This document shows positions 52,073 through 60,962 of a stretch of DNA of 64,000 bases, in pieces. The stretch spans positions 36,151 through 100,150 of the forward strand of contig DJEL01000012.1 in assembly GCA_002432425.1 (NCBI GenBank), in the 5' to 3' direction. This DNA is from Lachnospiraceae bacterium UBA5899 (GTDB taxonomy: Bacteria > Bacillota > Clostridia > Lachnospirales > Lachnospiraceae). The translations under genes were made by a program, and so were the position numbers. Position 1 is the first letter of the stretch, and each line of letters opens with the position of its first letter. The notes under the pieces are model-generated. The model saw only the letters and a program-made list of their open reading frames with translations. It was not told where the DNA came from and did no database searches.

Positions 52073-53673
52073 AACATGTATGGAAAAAAGCCCTGCCCTT
52101 CCTTCTATGCGCAGCTTCCGTTCTATTGCTGACCGGCTGCCACGGCTCCAAGGGTGCGAAGGAATTTACCGTTCCCGATACCTTTGACACGGGCAAAAAC
52201 TACGAAATTACTTTCTGGGCAAAGAACGATACCAACAAGACCCAGACCGACATTTACAAGAAGGCAATCAGTGATTTTGAAAGTCTTTATCCCAACATCA
52301 AGGTAAACTTACGTCTTTATACCGACTACGGCAAGATTTACAACGATGTCATCACCAACATTGCCACGGACACCACTCCCAATGTCTGCATCACCTACCC
52401 CGACCACATTGCCACATATCTGACCGGCAACAACGTAGTGGTTCCTCTGGACGAGCTGATGACGGATGAAAAGTACGGTTTTTCCGGCAGCGACGTGAAC
52501 TTTGAAACACCGGGTGAAATCATTCCCCAGTTTTTGGAGGAATGCTCCTTTGCCGGACACTACTACGCCGTACCCTACATGCGTTCCACGGAAGCCCTGT
52601 ATGTCAACAAGACCTATGTGGAAGAGCTCGGCTATGAGCTGCCCGATGTGGTGACCTGGGATTTTATCTGGGAAGTATCGGAAAAAGCAGCCGAGAAGGA
52701 TGCCGACGGCACGTATCTTCTGAACGGACAAAAGGTTATGATACCTTTTATTTACAAATCCACCGACAATATGATGATTCAGATGTTAAAGCAGCTTGAT
52801 GCCGGCTATTCCACCTCGGATGGGGATATCGAACTGTTTAACGACACCACAAGAAGCCTGCTTTTCACCATTGCGGAGCATGCCAAAAGCGGCGCTTTCT
52901 CCACCTTTAAGATTTCCAGCTACCCGGCTAACTTCTTAAATGCCGGTCAGTGCGTCTTTGCCATTGACTCCACGGCGGGCGCCACCTGGATGGGCACACA
53001 CGCTCCCCTGTCCGACATCAGCGAAGAAGCACTGGTGGATTTTGAAACTGCCGTGCGCATGATACCGCAGGCGGACCCGGAAAACCCGCAGATGATTTCC
53101 CAGGGACCTTCCCTTTGTATCTTCAACAAAAAGGACTCCGGCGAAGTCATGGCTTCCTGGCTGTTCACCCAGTATTTACTAACCAACAAGGTACAGATTG
53201 CCTATGCGGAAACGGAAGGCTATGTGCCCGTTACCGAAAAAGCGCAGGCGGACCCATCCTATCAGGATTACCTTTCCCGCTGCGGAGAGGACAACGGCAC
53301 GCACTATGACGTAAAAATAAAGGCATCTGAGCTTTTACTGGAGCATGTGGACGACACCTTCGTCACCCCGGTATTCAACGGCTCCGCTTCCTTACGTGAC
53401 GCCGCCGGACAGCTCATTGAAAATGTCACAAAGTCCTGCCGCCGCAAGGAAACCATAGACGATGTCTACATGGACAAGCTCTTTACCGATGTGCAGTCCC
53501 TGTATCGGCTGGGGCAGGGAACCGACAGTATTTCCGGCAAAAAAGACCTGGGAAAACTTCCCACGGAAGCCGTGGTTCTGCTTGTTTCCCTTATCACCGC
53601 ATGGGTGCTGATTATCCTGTATGTCAGTGTCGAATATCTGAAAAAAAAGAAAACAATTCATAAAAAACATTGA
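52069..53673 (+). CDS. Extracellular solute-binding lipoprotein with extra C-terminal membrane helix
   Basis: 534 residues. Lipobox LTGC with Cys ~24. The body is an extracellular solute-binding protein of the UgpB/MalE class: YEITFWAKNDTNKTQ, DFESLYPNIKVNLRLY, DTTPNVCITYPDH, VPYMRSTEALYVNKTYV, and DSTAGATWMG. Beyond the binding fold, ~505-525 is hydrophobic (AVVLLVSLITAWVLIILYVSV) followed by a basic tail KKKK, so the protein appears anchored at both ends, which is unusual. Substrate not predictable; last gene of the importer operon. Confidence 0.88.
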   Translation: MKHVWKKALPFLLCAASVLLLTGCHGSKGAKEFTVPDTFDTGKNYEITFWAKNDTNKTQTDIYKKAISDFESLYPNIKVNLRLYTDYGKIYNDVITNIATDTTPNVCITYPDHIATYLTGNNVVVPLDELMTDEKYGFSGSDVNFETPGEIIPQFLEECSFAGHYYAVPYMRSTEALYVNKTYVEELGYELPDVVTWDFIWEVSEKAAEKDADGTYLLNGQKVMIPFIYKSTDNMMIQMLKQLDAGYSTSDGDIELFNDTTRSLLFTIAEHAKSGAFSTFKISSYPANFLNAGQCVFAIDSTAGATWMGTHAPLSDISEEALVDFETAVRMIPQADPENPQMISQGPSLCIFNKKDSGEVMASWLFTQYLLTNKVQIAYAETEGYVPVTEKAQADPSYQDYLSRCGEDNGTHYDVKIKASELLLEHVDDTFVTPVFNGSASLRDAAGQLIENVTKSCRRKETIDDVYMDKLFTDVQSLYRLGQGTDSISGKKDLGKLPTEAVVLLVSLITAWVLIILYVSVEYLKKKKTIHKKH

Positions 53674-53747
53674 TTTATATGGTTTTTATTGTATAATATA
53701 CCTGTTTGACCGGGTGCCGGCCAGACAGGTAACTTTTTAATTTTTTT
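53670..53747 (+). promoter_or_regulatory. Promoter overlapping a terminator-like hairpin
   Basis: TTGATT (53670-53675), 16 bases, TATAAT (53692-53697). Immediately after, 53700-53730 forms a 12-bp stem (ACCTGTTTGACC with GGCCAGACAGGT, one mismatch, one G-U) followed by two T-runs. The hairpin should end the importer transcript, while the promoter drives the next lipoprotein; its own start (~53704) falls in the stem. Confidence 0.7.
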
Positions 53748-53765
53748 CAGAAAAGAGGAGAAATT

Positions 53766-54623
53766 ATGAAAAAAACATTAGTAATGGCTTTAGCACTGAC
53801 CCTTACCGTTGCATTCGCAGGCTGCGGCAATGCTACTGACAACAACACAAACAACAACGAAACCACTCCTGCTACCACCGAGAGCACCGTTGCAGAAAGC
53901 ACTGTAGAAGATACTACAGACGCTACCGATGACGCAGAAACCACTCCTGCTGACGACGCAGAAGATGTTAAGTCCGAAGGCGTTATGACTTATGCAGAAT
54001 ATGTAGCAGCAGACCTGGATACCGAAGTAACCGTTGAAACCTACGTTCAGGCTAAGCAGTCCTGGTGGGACAACAAGGCTACCGTTTATACCCAGGATCA
54101 TGACGGCGGCTACTTCCTTTACAACATGGCTTGCTCCGAAGAGGACTACGCTAAGCTGGAAAAGGGTACCAAAATCAAAGTAACCGGTTACAAGTCCGAA
54201 TGGTCCGGCGAAGTTGAAATCATCGACGCAACCTTTGAAATCGAAGACGGCAGCTATGTTGCAGAACCCGTTGATGTTACCGCAGAGCTTGCAAGCGACG
54301 ATTTAATCAACTACCAGAACCAGTTCGTATCCTTCAAGGGTATGACCGTAGAAGCAGCAGGTCAGGACGATGCAGGCAATGACGTTGCTTTCCTTTACAA
54401 CTGGGACGGTTCCGGTACCGACGGTGACGACTTATACTTCACCGTTTCCAAGGACGGCGCTTCCTATTCCTTCACCGTTGAGTCTTATCTGTGCGACAAG
54501 GATTCCGATGTATACGCAGCCGTTAAGAACCTTAAAATCGGCGACGTAATCGACCTGGAAGGCTTCCTGTACTGGTATGAAGGTGTAAACCCTCACATCA
54601 CTTCCGTAACTGCAGCAAACTAA
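53766..54623 (+). CDS. Lipoprotein with OB-fold-like domains
   Basis: 285 residues. Signal peptide and lipobox FAGC (Cys ~20), a Thr/Asn/Glu/Asp-rich spacer (~22-68), then two beta-rich modules starting TYAEYVAADLDTEVTVETYVQ and VTAELASDDLINYQNQFVSFK. KGTKIKVTGYKSEWSGEVEI looks like an OB-fold strand pattern, as in nucleic-acid-independent OB domains of secreted proteins. Codons are strongly biased (GTT, GAA, AAG, TAC), unlike neighbours, suggesting high expression, which agrees with its good promoter and GAGGAG site. Confidence 0.75.
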   Translation: MKKTLVMALALTLTVAFAGCGNATDNNTNNNETTPATTESTVAESTVEDTTDATDDAETTPADDAEDVKSEGVMTYAEYVAADLDTEVTVETYVQAKQSWWDNKATVYTQDHDGGYFLYNMACSEEDYAKLEKGTKIKVTGYKSEWSGEVEIIDATFEIEDGSYVAEPVDVTAELASDDLINYQNQFVSFKGMTVEAAGQDDAGNDVAFLYNWDGSGTDGDDLYFTVSKDGASYSFTVESYLCDKDSDVYAAVKNLKIGDVIDLEGFLYWYEGVNPHITSVTAAN

Positions 54624-54688
54624 TGGAAGAATCATCACGAAACGGCATGATGTTTACCGGCTTGTATTTATAACAAGGTAAAACTTAA

Positions 54689-54725
54689 GGGCGCATGAAA
54701 AAATTTTTCATGCACCCTGTTTTTC
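54689..54725 (+). terminator. Terminator after the lipoprotein gene
   Basis: GGGCGCATGAAAAA pairs with TTTTTCATGCACCC (one mismatch), then TGTTTTTC. A small hairpin CTTGT/ACAAG lies just before (54661-54675). Confidence 0.85.
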
Positions 54726-54825
54726 TGAAATCATCCATCGGAATCTTTTTCGACTGCAATTTCATGTTCACTATATGGAGTCCATTTTACTTACTGTTCT
54801 GCAATGTTCTCTCTTGTCCGCATCG

Positions 54826-56319
54826 TTAGCGAACCAGTTTCATATCCTCGATAACCCAGCCTTCTTTTTCCATGTGATATTCACTGCCGCAGTAAGGACA
54901 TTTTCTCTGCCTTACCGCATCAAAGCTTCCTCCGCAGCTTTCGCACTGTACAGAAGTAATGGAAAAGCCCGGAGCCTCCTGTCTTGTCAGATCCCGGCTT
55001 ACCACCACGTCAATGCAGTCGCCCGTTTTTTTCACCTGACCGTTCTCTTCGCTGTAATTTACCCACCAGGTACGTAAGAATAACTGCAGCTTATTGCCAT
55101 CCTGTCTTACCTTATTGAGCACCGTTCCGTTGGTGTAGGTCATTTCCAGAATATCTGCAAAGCGGGCATCCCTTGCTCCCCCCCGGTAACATACCAGGTC
55201 CTCAGGATGCTCAGCAAAAACCGCCATGCGAATCAGTGAAATTAACTGTCCCTCAAACTTATCGTAGGAAAACGCAGGGTCATATTTCTTCAACGTGCCG
55301 GTAATTTTTCTTTTGGTGCGCATCCATTTAATTGGTGATATACTTTTTTGTCCATCCTTGTCAAACTGGACAACAATCATCCGGAAGCCTCCTAAAATGT
55401 AACCTAAAAATCCGCCGATAATTAAAGAACCGAAAAAGGTAGATGCCAGATAGCCCGGTATTTCTCCCGGAGCCTGTGTTTTAACTATGCCCACAAGCAC
55501 AAACACAAGAAAGATCCCCAGCATCGTTGCCACCATGGTATTCTGTAAAATCAGCTTGGTATTGGCAATGGAATAGCTTTTTAAGAAATACAAATTCACT
55601 ACCCTGGGGAATAAATCCGTAATCTTAAACCGGGTACCGCAGTAACGGCATCCCTCTTCCAATTCGCTGACCGGGCTTAATGAACCGCAGTTCGGACACG
55701 TTAAGGTGATTTTTTCCGTCTGTTCATCATTTGGCGTATGAGCAATGACTTCATACATAACCTGATCCACTTCCCGCTGATAGAGTGTGCCCTGCGTACC
55801 CACAAAAGCCATTTTCCGATGAATGTTCTCATAGCTCATATCCGTTGTATACCAGAAAGATTTTGTAGAACACGTAGCGGTGCCAAAGCCCGTACCTTTT
55901 ACCGGCATGATGCTGTCCTGCATCTGTATGCCCTTTTTCTTAAGTCTCTCCCTCTGCAGCTTCAGATAATAAGCGGTATCGCCATCGCAGCACTTCGGCA
56001 CCTGTCCGCCCTGCTGCCAGTTGTTCAGCTCAATGGCAAATTTATCGTATATGCCTCTGCCCTTATCCCACACCGGGACAAATGCCTTGAATGCTTTGTA
56101 GTCTTTTATGTATTGCAGAATAAACCGTACACCGAAGACGGCGCACACCAAACCCACTATCACAAATATCATTTTCGGCACCGGGTCAAATTCCGTCAGC
56201 ACCGTAGATACAGCGGTAATTCCCACCGCCATCAGCACCGCTCCCTTAAATAAAACAGCGCCATCCGGCTCTGCCACCACTTTTCTTCCCTTCATGCTTA
56301 AATCCGAAAATAATCCCAT
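54826..56319 (-). CDS. TIM44-like zinc-ribbon membrane protein, full-length paralogue
   Basis: 497 residues from ATG 56319, with CGGAGG upstream; the longer frame runs into a dispersed hairpin repeat. Two N-terminal helices (~30-75), a conserved soluble part, zinc ribbon 1 (CPNCGSLSPVSELEEGCRYCG, quoted by its Cys positions), two more helices (~270-340), a TIM44-like region (YDKFEGQLISLIRMAVFAEH), and zinc ribbon 2 (CESCGGSFDAVRQRKCPYCG). It is the intact counterpart of the gene at 13077-14543. Bacterial TIM44-like proteins are uncharacterised; a membrane-stress or envelope role is speculation. Confidence 0.65.
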   Translation of the reverse strand: MGLFSDLSMKGRKVVAEPDGAVLFKGAVLMAVGITAVSTVLTEFDPVPKMIFVIVGLVCAVFGVRFILQYIKDYKAFKAFVPVWDKGRGIYDKFAIELNNWQQGGQVPKCCDGDTAYYLKLQRERLKKKGIQMQDSIMPVKGTGFGTATCSTKSFWYTTDMSYENIHRKMAFVGTQGTLYQREVDQVMYEVIAHTPNDEQTEKITLTCPNCGSLSPVSELEEGCRYCGTRFKITDLFPRVVNLYFLKSYSIANTKLILQNTMVATMLGIFLVFVLVGIVKTQAPGEIPGYLASTFFGSLIIGGFLGYILGGFRMIVVQFDKDGQKSISPIKWMRTKRKITGTLKKYDPAFSYDKFEGQLISLIRMAVFAEHPEDLVCYRGGARDARFADILEMTYTNGTVLNKVRQDGNKLQLFLRTWWVNYSEENGQVKKTGDCIDVVVSRDLTRQEAPGFSITSVQCESCGGSFDAVRQRKCPYCGSEYHMEKEGWVIEDMKLVR

Positions 56320-56350
56320 GGCTTTCCTCCGATGCCCCATTGTATACAAA

Positions 56351-56391
56351 ATCTGCTTCGCCATCAGTGTATCACAGACAGCAAAGCAGAT
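56351..56391. repeat. Dispersed hairpin repeat, copy 2
   Basis: ATCTGCTTCGC (56351-56361) and GCAAAGCAGAT (56381-56391) with one mismatched pair; the ~50-bp unit matches copy 1 at 18612-18652, same orientation, again just upstream of a leftward gene. The shared translation in one frame (CICFAVC, then AKQI) is a by-product of the repeat. Confidence 0.7.
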
Positions 56392-56443
56392 GCAAGCTTT
56401 TCTTCTATATTGTAGTAACATAATGATTGTTTTTACATATATT

Positions 56444-57274
56444 TTACATCTTGTTCACAGGTATTCCGGTTACACTTGTCTTCTCTTTCTGTCCGTCAAT
56501 CGCCGCATGCAGGCTGACAAATAAATCCTGATACTTTAACGGCTGCATCTCCACTCTGGTTACCGCCGCATACAGGGATACCGGAATTTCCCTGCCTTCA
56601 AACGAAACCGTTTCTCCGTTCCGCCGCAGAATAGCGGCTGCCGTTTCCTGTGCGTATGCTTCATCCCTGGAATTGGTCAACAGTACAAATTCATCTCCCC
56701 CAATCCGGAACATGACATCCTCTTCTCCCGCCGCCTCCGAAATCCGTTTCATGGCTTCTAAAATAGCCAGGTCCCCCGCCTTCCGGGAAATCTCGTTAAT
56801 CGGTATCAGATGGCAGATATCAAAACACACAAAATAACAGTTTTTTCTTTCCTGCAGCAAATCGTACAATTCGCTGATGTCTACATTTTTCTTCATAGAA
56901 ATTGCTCCCTCCATAGGTATGGCAGCAAACCGCGGATAAAGCTCCGTGAAACGGTATTGCTTTGCATACTCCGACGGATTGCAGTGCCAGACCTGCCTGA
57001 ATGCTCTGGTGAAAGCCTCATGGGACTGATACCCCAAAGAAAGCGCCAGATGCAAGATATTGACGTCCTCCTTCTGCAGTTTTCCCGCCGCAATCACCAT
57101 TTTTCTCCGCACCACGTAATCGTGAACGGAAATGTTGTTTACATTTTTGAAAAGCTTTTCTATGGAAGATTTGGAACAGTAGCAATATGCCGCCACATCC
57201 TCTGTCTTAAGGCTGCCCTGTAAATTTTCCTCTATATACTGCAGTGCCCTTGTCAGAAGCTGCAAATGCTCCAT
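56444..57274 (-). CDS. AraC-type DNA-binding domain fused to a GGDEF domain
   Basis: 276 residues. ~1-105: two helix-turn-helix motifs of AraC type (TEDVAAYCYCSKSSIEKLFK and LHLALSLGYQSHEAFTRAFR), here at the N-terminus. ~140-270: short GGDEF domain with intact MFRIGGDEFVLL (GGDEF at 192-196) and the preceding CFDICHL/AGDLAILEAM helices. The first metal Asp (FDI) is present but the usual second DxxxF is CHL, so activity needs testing. An uncommon domain pairing: transcription coupled to c-di-GMP. A perfect palindrome lies in its leader. Confidence 0.82.
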   Translation of the reverse strand: MEHLQLLTRALQYIEENLQGSLKTEDVAAYCYCSKSSIEKLFKNVNNISVHDYVVRRKMVIAAGKLQKEDVNILHLALSLGYQSHEAFTRAFRQVWHCNPSEYAKQYRFTELYPRFAAIPMEGAISMKKNVDISELYDLLQERKNCYFVCFDICHLIPINEISRKAGDLAILEAMKRISEAAGEEDVMFRIGGDEFVLLTNSRDEAYAQETAAAILRRNGETVSFEGREIPVSLYAAVTRVEMQPLKYQDLFVSLHAAIDGQKEKTSVTGIPVNKM

Positions 57275-57290
57275 ACGCCGTTTCCCCTTC

Positions 57291-57306
57291 CTTACGATAT
57301 CGTAAG
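57291..57306. promoter_or_regulatory. Perfect 16-bp palindrome before the AraC-GGDEF gene
   Basis: CTTACGATATCGTAAG, 17 bases upstream of the start codon, just after a -10-like TACAAT with no good -35. A dimeric-regulator operator, possibly autoregulatory, fits best. Confidence 0.5.
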
Positions 57307-57431
57307 TCTATTGTAGCCCTGTTCCCCTGTGATTTCTTGATATTTTGCGTAAACTTTTCTGTCCGAACAGAAATTGCATAATCCGCCATTATCTGCAAAT
57401 GAATAGGATAACCTGCTTATTGTCCCGGTCA

Positions 57432-57905
57432 TCACTCGTTCTGTGTGCAGTTTGCCGCATCGATGGCAAGCACCAGAAGCAGACCGTCAATTTCATCCTC
57501 CGGGTCTGCAATATCAATCACATACGTGTCGCCCCAGGTGAAGAGTTGCTTGGAAATATGTATCACGGAACTGCAGGCATCGTAAACATCATAATCCCAG
57601 CCGAGGAAATCCCCTTCCACATGCCATCCCCGGTAATCGATTTCGTACTGGGGATGGAAAAAGGAAAATTTCTTTTTGATAACGCCCCGAATCTCACCGT
57701 CCACTTCAATTTCAAAAGTGGGCAGCAATGTAAACATTTTCTGGTGGATAATGCCGATTTCCCGTTCGTTGTTGTCGTACACATGAAGCTGGTGCGTCAG
57801 GGAAAAGAACTCCGCTTTTACAAAATATTTCGGGTTGTTCCATTCATCGTAAATGTCATAGGTGTCCGTCCAGGAAAAAACTCTCTGTTTAATAAGAAGC
57901 TGCAT
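57432..57905 (-). CDS. LURP-one-related (tubby-like) protein
   Basis: 157 residues, close to the bacterial YxjI-type length. LLIKQRVFSWTDTYDIYDE, YFVKAEFFSLTHQLHVYD, and WHVEGDFLGWDYDVYD repeat the alternating strand pattern of the tubby-like barrel, with VIHISKQLFTWGDTYVIDI near the end. Plant LURP-one and bacterial members share this fold; function in bacteria is unknown, with membrane-phospholipid binding suggested. 12 bases after the C69 gene, so cotranscribed with it. Confidence 0.85.
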   Translation of the reverse strand: MQLLIKQRVFSWTDTYDIYDEWNNPKYFVKAEFFSLTHQLHVYDNNEREIGIIHQKMFTLLPTFEIEVDGEIRGVIKKKFSFFHPQYEIDYRGWHVEGDFLGWDYDVYDACSSVIHISKQLFTWGDTYVIDIADPEDEIDGLLLVLAIDAANCTQNE

Positions 57906-57917
57906 GCTGATACCTCC

Positions 57918-59594
57918 TTATGCATCGGAACGGGAATAGGCGTTTTTCATTTCATTGCTAAGCTCATACAAAACCTTGTTAAGGGTATCCTGTGCGGCTT
58001 TTCTTGCCATTTCGGCTACTGCTTCGTTGGCTTCTTTTTTCAGTGCCATACGCTTTTCCCTGTCTGTTTCTTTTTCGGCGGCGCCGCTCTTTGCTTCGCA
58101 TTCCACTGCCGCTATTTTTTCATCATACCGGTTAATCAGTTCATGTCCCTTGGAAAGCACGTTTTCCTGATATCTCTCAATATGGAACACCGATTTTTTG
58201 TAAGAAGCATCCGCCATGGCGGCAATCATCCTGCTTACCCAATAGAAATTGTCCGTGGATGCATCCTCCGTCGTATTGGAAACATAAGCCGGCGTTTCTT
58301 CCACATCCGCATAAAACGGCAGCATCACATTAAAAGCATTGGATGCAAAAGCAATCCACTGCAAGGTCCGGAAATCCTCTGCCCTGTCGGGGCGCATCTG
58401 GATAAGCGCCATAAAATCGTTCCGGTTAATGCCGATGGAACGGAACGCTCCCTTCATGGATTTGTCCCCGTAAGACGCATACGGGTCGTAGGGTGTGCCC
58501 TGGAAATGGGAAGAAAGCACGTATTTTACATCTTCCACCGTTATCTTTTTCTCCGGAATCAAACACCAGGGGATGTCATCGGAATACGGGGAATAATCGG
58601 CATCCTCGCCGTCCCAGATGCAGGTACCGGGATTTAAGTACCGCTCCATAAACCACGCACGGGGCGTATTGTATACATGGTCGGCATCGTCATGGCTGCC
58701 GAACGCATCTCTCGGATTGAAAATATTCTCCGGCTCGCCTTCCGTGCGGATGGTAAGGTCCAGATGATGCTTTGCCATAAATTCCTTCATGTCCGCGGAG
58801 CACATATATTCCTTCTGTTCCGTCAGGGCATCCTCAATATCGAACCAGTCGATGCCGAGCTGATTGGGCATCACCACATATGCCTCATCCGGCACTCTTC
58901 TGGCAATCCAGTGATGTCCGCCAATGGTTTCCAGCCACCAGATTTCATTCACATCCTGAAAAGCAATGCCGTTCATCTCGTAAGTACCGTACTGCTCCAG
59001 CAGGCTGCCCAGGCGCTTTACACCTTCCCTTGCGCTGTGAATGTACGGGAGCACTAAGTAAACGATATCCTCTTCCCCAATTCCGCCGGGGATTTCTTTC
59101 TCCGCCCCGGTGCCGTTTTCACCGGATGCCGCATTGTTTTCACCTGTTGCTTTCTCACCGCATGCCGCATTATTTTCCCCTGTTGCCTTCTCACCGGATA
59201 CTATATTGTTTTCCTCTATTGTTCTCACGCCGGATGCTGTTTCCTTTTTTGCCGGGATATATTCCACCAGAGGGTCGGCTCCCAGCACCCGCGGATTGGA
59301 AGTAATGGTTTCCGTTGCCGTCATTCCCACTCCCGCTTCGTTGACGCCGCTGGCTGCCCAGATGCCCTTGCCTTCCAGTGCGTTCGGCACCGCCGTATAG
59401 CGCATGGGATTGTCCGGCAGAGGTATCTCCACATGGGAAATCACGGATTTATACACCTTTACCTGCTCCTCCGGATGCATCACCTGAAATTTCTTCGGGG
59501 TATAGCTTCCCGAACCGGAGTCATCGTTTCTTGCAATCATGGTAGAGCCGTCATAAGAGGCCTTTTTTCCTACTAATATTGTTGTACATGCCAT
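57918..59594 (-). CDS. C69 family dipeptidase with internal 12-residue repeats
   Basis: 558 residues. MACTTILVGKKASYDGSTM has the nucleophile Cys3 of the Ntn-hydrolase C69 family, and IARNDDSGSG the following conserved Asp. VNEAGVGMTATETI, NEIWWLETIGGHHW and ARRVPDE are standard C69 segments. A non-family insertion at ~130-170 consists of about three 12-residue units (GEKATGENNAAC). C69 enzymes cleave dipeptides in the cytoplasm or at the surface. No signal peptide, so cytoplasmic. Confidence 0.9.
   Translation of the reverse strand: MACTTILVGKKASYDGSTMIARNDDSGSGSYTPKKFQVMHPEEQVKVYKSVISHVEIPLPDNPMRYTAVPNALEGKGIWAASGVNEAGVGMTATETITSNPRVLGADPLVEYIPAKKETASGVRTIEENNIVSGEKATGENNAACGEKATGENNAASGENGTGAEKEIPGGIGEEDIVYLVLPYIHSAREGVKRLGSLLEQYGTYEMNGIAFQDVNEIWWLETIGGHHWIARRVPDEAYVVMPNQLGIDWFDIEDALTEQKEYMCSADMKEFMAKHHLDLTIRTEGEPENIFNPRDAFGSHDDADHVYNTPRAWFMERYLNPGTCIWDGEDADYSPYSDDIPWCLIPEKKITVEDVKYVLSSHFQGTPYDPYASYGDKSMKGAFRSIGINRNDFMALIQMRPDRAEDFRTLQWIAFASNAFNVMLPFYADVEETPAYVSNTTEDASTDNFYWVSRMIAAMADASYKKSVFHIERYQENVLSKGHELINRYDEKIAAVECEAKSGAAEKETDREKRMALKKEANEAVAEMARKAAQDTLNKVLYELSNEMKNAYSRSDA
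59116..59223. repeat. 36-bp tandem repeat inside the C69 gene
   Basis: Three consecutive 36-bp units (59116-59151, 59152-59187, 59188-59223), the first two nearly identical, the third diverged. They keep frame and code for GEN/GEK-rich spacer. Confidence 0.75.
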
Positions 59595-59702
59595 AGTTTC
59601 TGTCCCTCTCTATTTCTTTCTGTTTATAGTCTCTGTTTCTTTACGCCTGCAGCTTCTGTTTGTTCCTTCCTGCTGCCATATTCTTTCGTACTATGTTCTA
59701 TT

Positions 59703-60935
59703 TTACACGGTTTTCGTATTTGTTTCCACAGGTTCTTTATTTTCTTTCATAAGCAGTTTCTTGTAGCTGACATCAATGCCGAGCGCCCCCAGCGGAGCCG
59801 TGATTAAAATAGCCAGCACTGCCACGGAAAGTACGATTTTTCCGCAGGAAAGCCCCATTGCCATGGGCACGGAACCGATAGCAGCCTGCACCGTAGCCTT
59901 AGGCAGATAGGCAAGCACGCAGAATAACCGTTCCTTTCCGGAAAGCTTCGTGCCAATCAGGCAGCAAAGCACTCCCACGGAACGAAAGGCAAGCGCAATG
60001 AAAATCATGGCTACCGCCGCTCCGCCCGCACTCAGTGTGTAGCGGATGTCCACTGCGGCTCCCACTAACACAAACAAAATAACCTCCGCAGCAATCCACA
60101 GCTTTCCAAACTTTTCCGACAGTCTTTTCGACACAAATTCCGTGCTTTTCAGTTTCAGCACACATGCCATGCTGACAACGGCAAGCAGCCCGGATACGGA
60201 TACGATGTTTTTGCACCATTCTTCAATCGCAATCAGCAGGAACGAAACGCCCAGCACAATCACCACCTTGGTACTGTTCCGCACACAGTTTTTATGAGCA
60301 TACGCCGTTTCAAAAAACAGCGCCAGCACAAAACCCGCCAATGCACCGAGCAGCACTCCTAACACAATGGAAACGGGAATATTGATAAAATCCACGGCAT
60401 TGGCACGCCCGCCCTGCGCCATATTGGCAAACGTGGTAAACAGGACAATGACAAAAATGTCATCGCAGGATGCCCCCGCCAGGATAAGCTGCGGAATGCT
60501 TTTTTCCGTTCCGTATTTCTGCTCCATAAGCTGTACCATGCGGGGCACCACAATCGCCGGTGAAACTGCTCCCAGTACCGCTCCCATGACAGCCGCCTCA
60601 ATCCGGGTTATGCCAAGCAGATACGGTGCGAACAGAAAATATCCTAAAATTTCAAAGCTTGCCGGCAGGCAGGACATCAGCACCGCCGGCCGTCCCACTT
60701 TCTTCAAATCGGCTATATTCAGTGAAAGTCCCGCTTTCAAAAGAATAATAATCAGTGCCATTTTGCGGAGTTCCGCAGAGATAGACAAAATGGAAGGGTC
60801 TAACCAGTCCAGGACATAAGGTCCCAGTACGATACCGGTGAGCAGCATTCCCACAATCCGCGGGAGTCTGCATTTCTGGCAGATTGCCGCCATGGACAAT
60901 CCTACCAAAAAAATGAGTGCAAGTGATGTTAACAT
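59703..60935 (-). CDS. Cation:proton antiporter (CPA type), fluoride-riboswitch controlled
   Basis: 410 residues, about 12 membrane helices. CRLPRIVGMLLTGIVLGPYVL is the first conserved helix of CPA antiporters; GAVLGAVSPAIVVPRMV and the following ILAGASCDDIFVIVLF carry the exchange site (Asp-Asp in helix 5/6, as in Na+/H+ exchangers). VLVGAAVDI is the later conserved core. It is the only gene behind a fluoride riboswitch. Antiporters are an established class of fluoride-riboswitch targets and are thought to help cells survive fluoride or its acid load. Confidence 0.88.
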   Translation of the reverse strand: MLTSLALIFLVGLSMAAICQKCRLPRIVGMLLTGIVLGPYVLDWLDPSILSISAELRKMALIIILLKAGLSLNIADLKKVGRPAVLMSCLPASFEILGYFLFAPYLLGITRIEAAVMGAVLGAVSPAIVVPRMVQLMEQKYGTEKSIPQLILAGASCDDIFVIVLFTTFANMAQGGRANAVDFINIPVSIVLGVLLGALAGFVLALFFETAYAHKNCVRNSTKVVIVLGVSFLLIAIEEWCKNIVSVSGLLAVVSMACVLKLKSTEFVSKRLSEKFGKLWIAAEVILFVLVGAAVDIRYTLSAGGAAVAMIFIALAFRSVGVLCCLIGTKLSGKERLFCVLAYLPKATVQAAIGSVPMAMGLSCGKIVLSVAVLAILITAPLGALGIDVSYKKLLMKENKEPVETNTKTV

Positions 60936-60962
60936 AAAAATCTCCTTTCCTATAAAACAATA

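Noticed and set aside
54661..54675. Independent terminator at the small hairpin after the lipoprotein gene
   Set aside because: The 5-bp stem is too weak and lacks a T-run; the strong terminator follows at 54689-54725.
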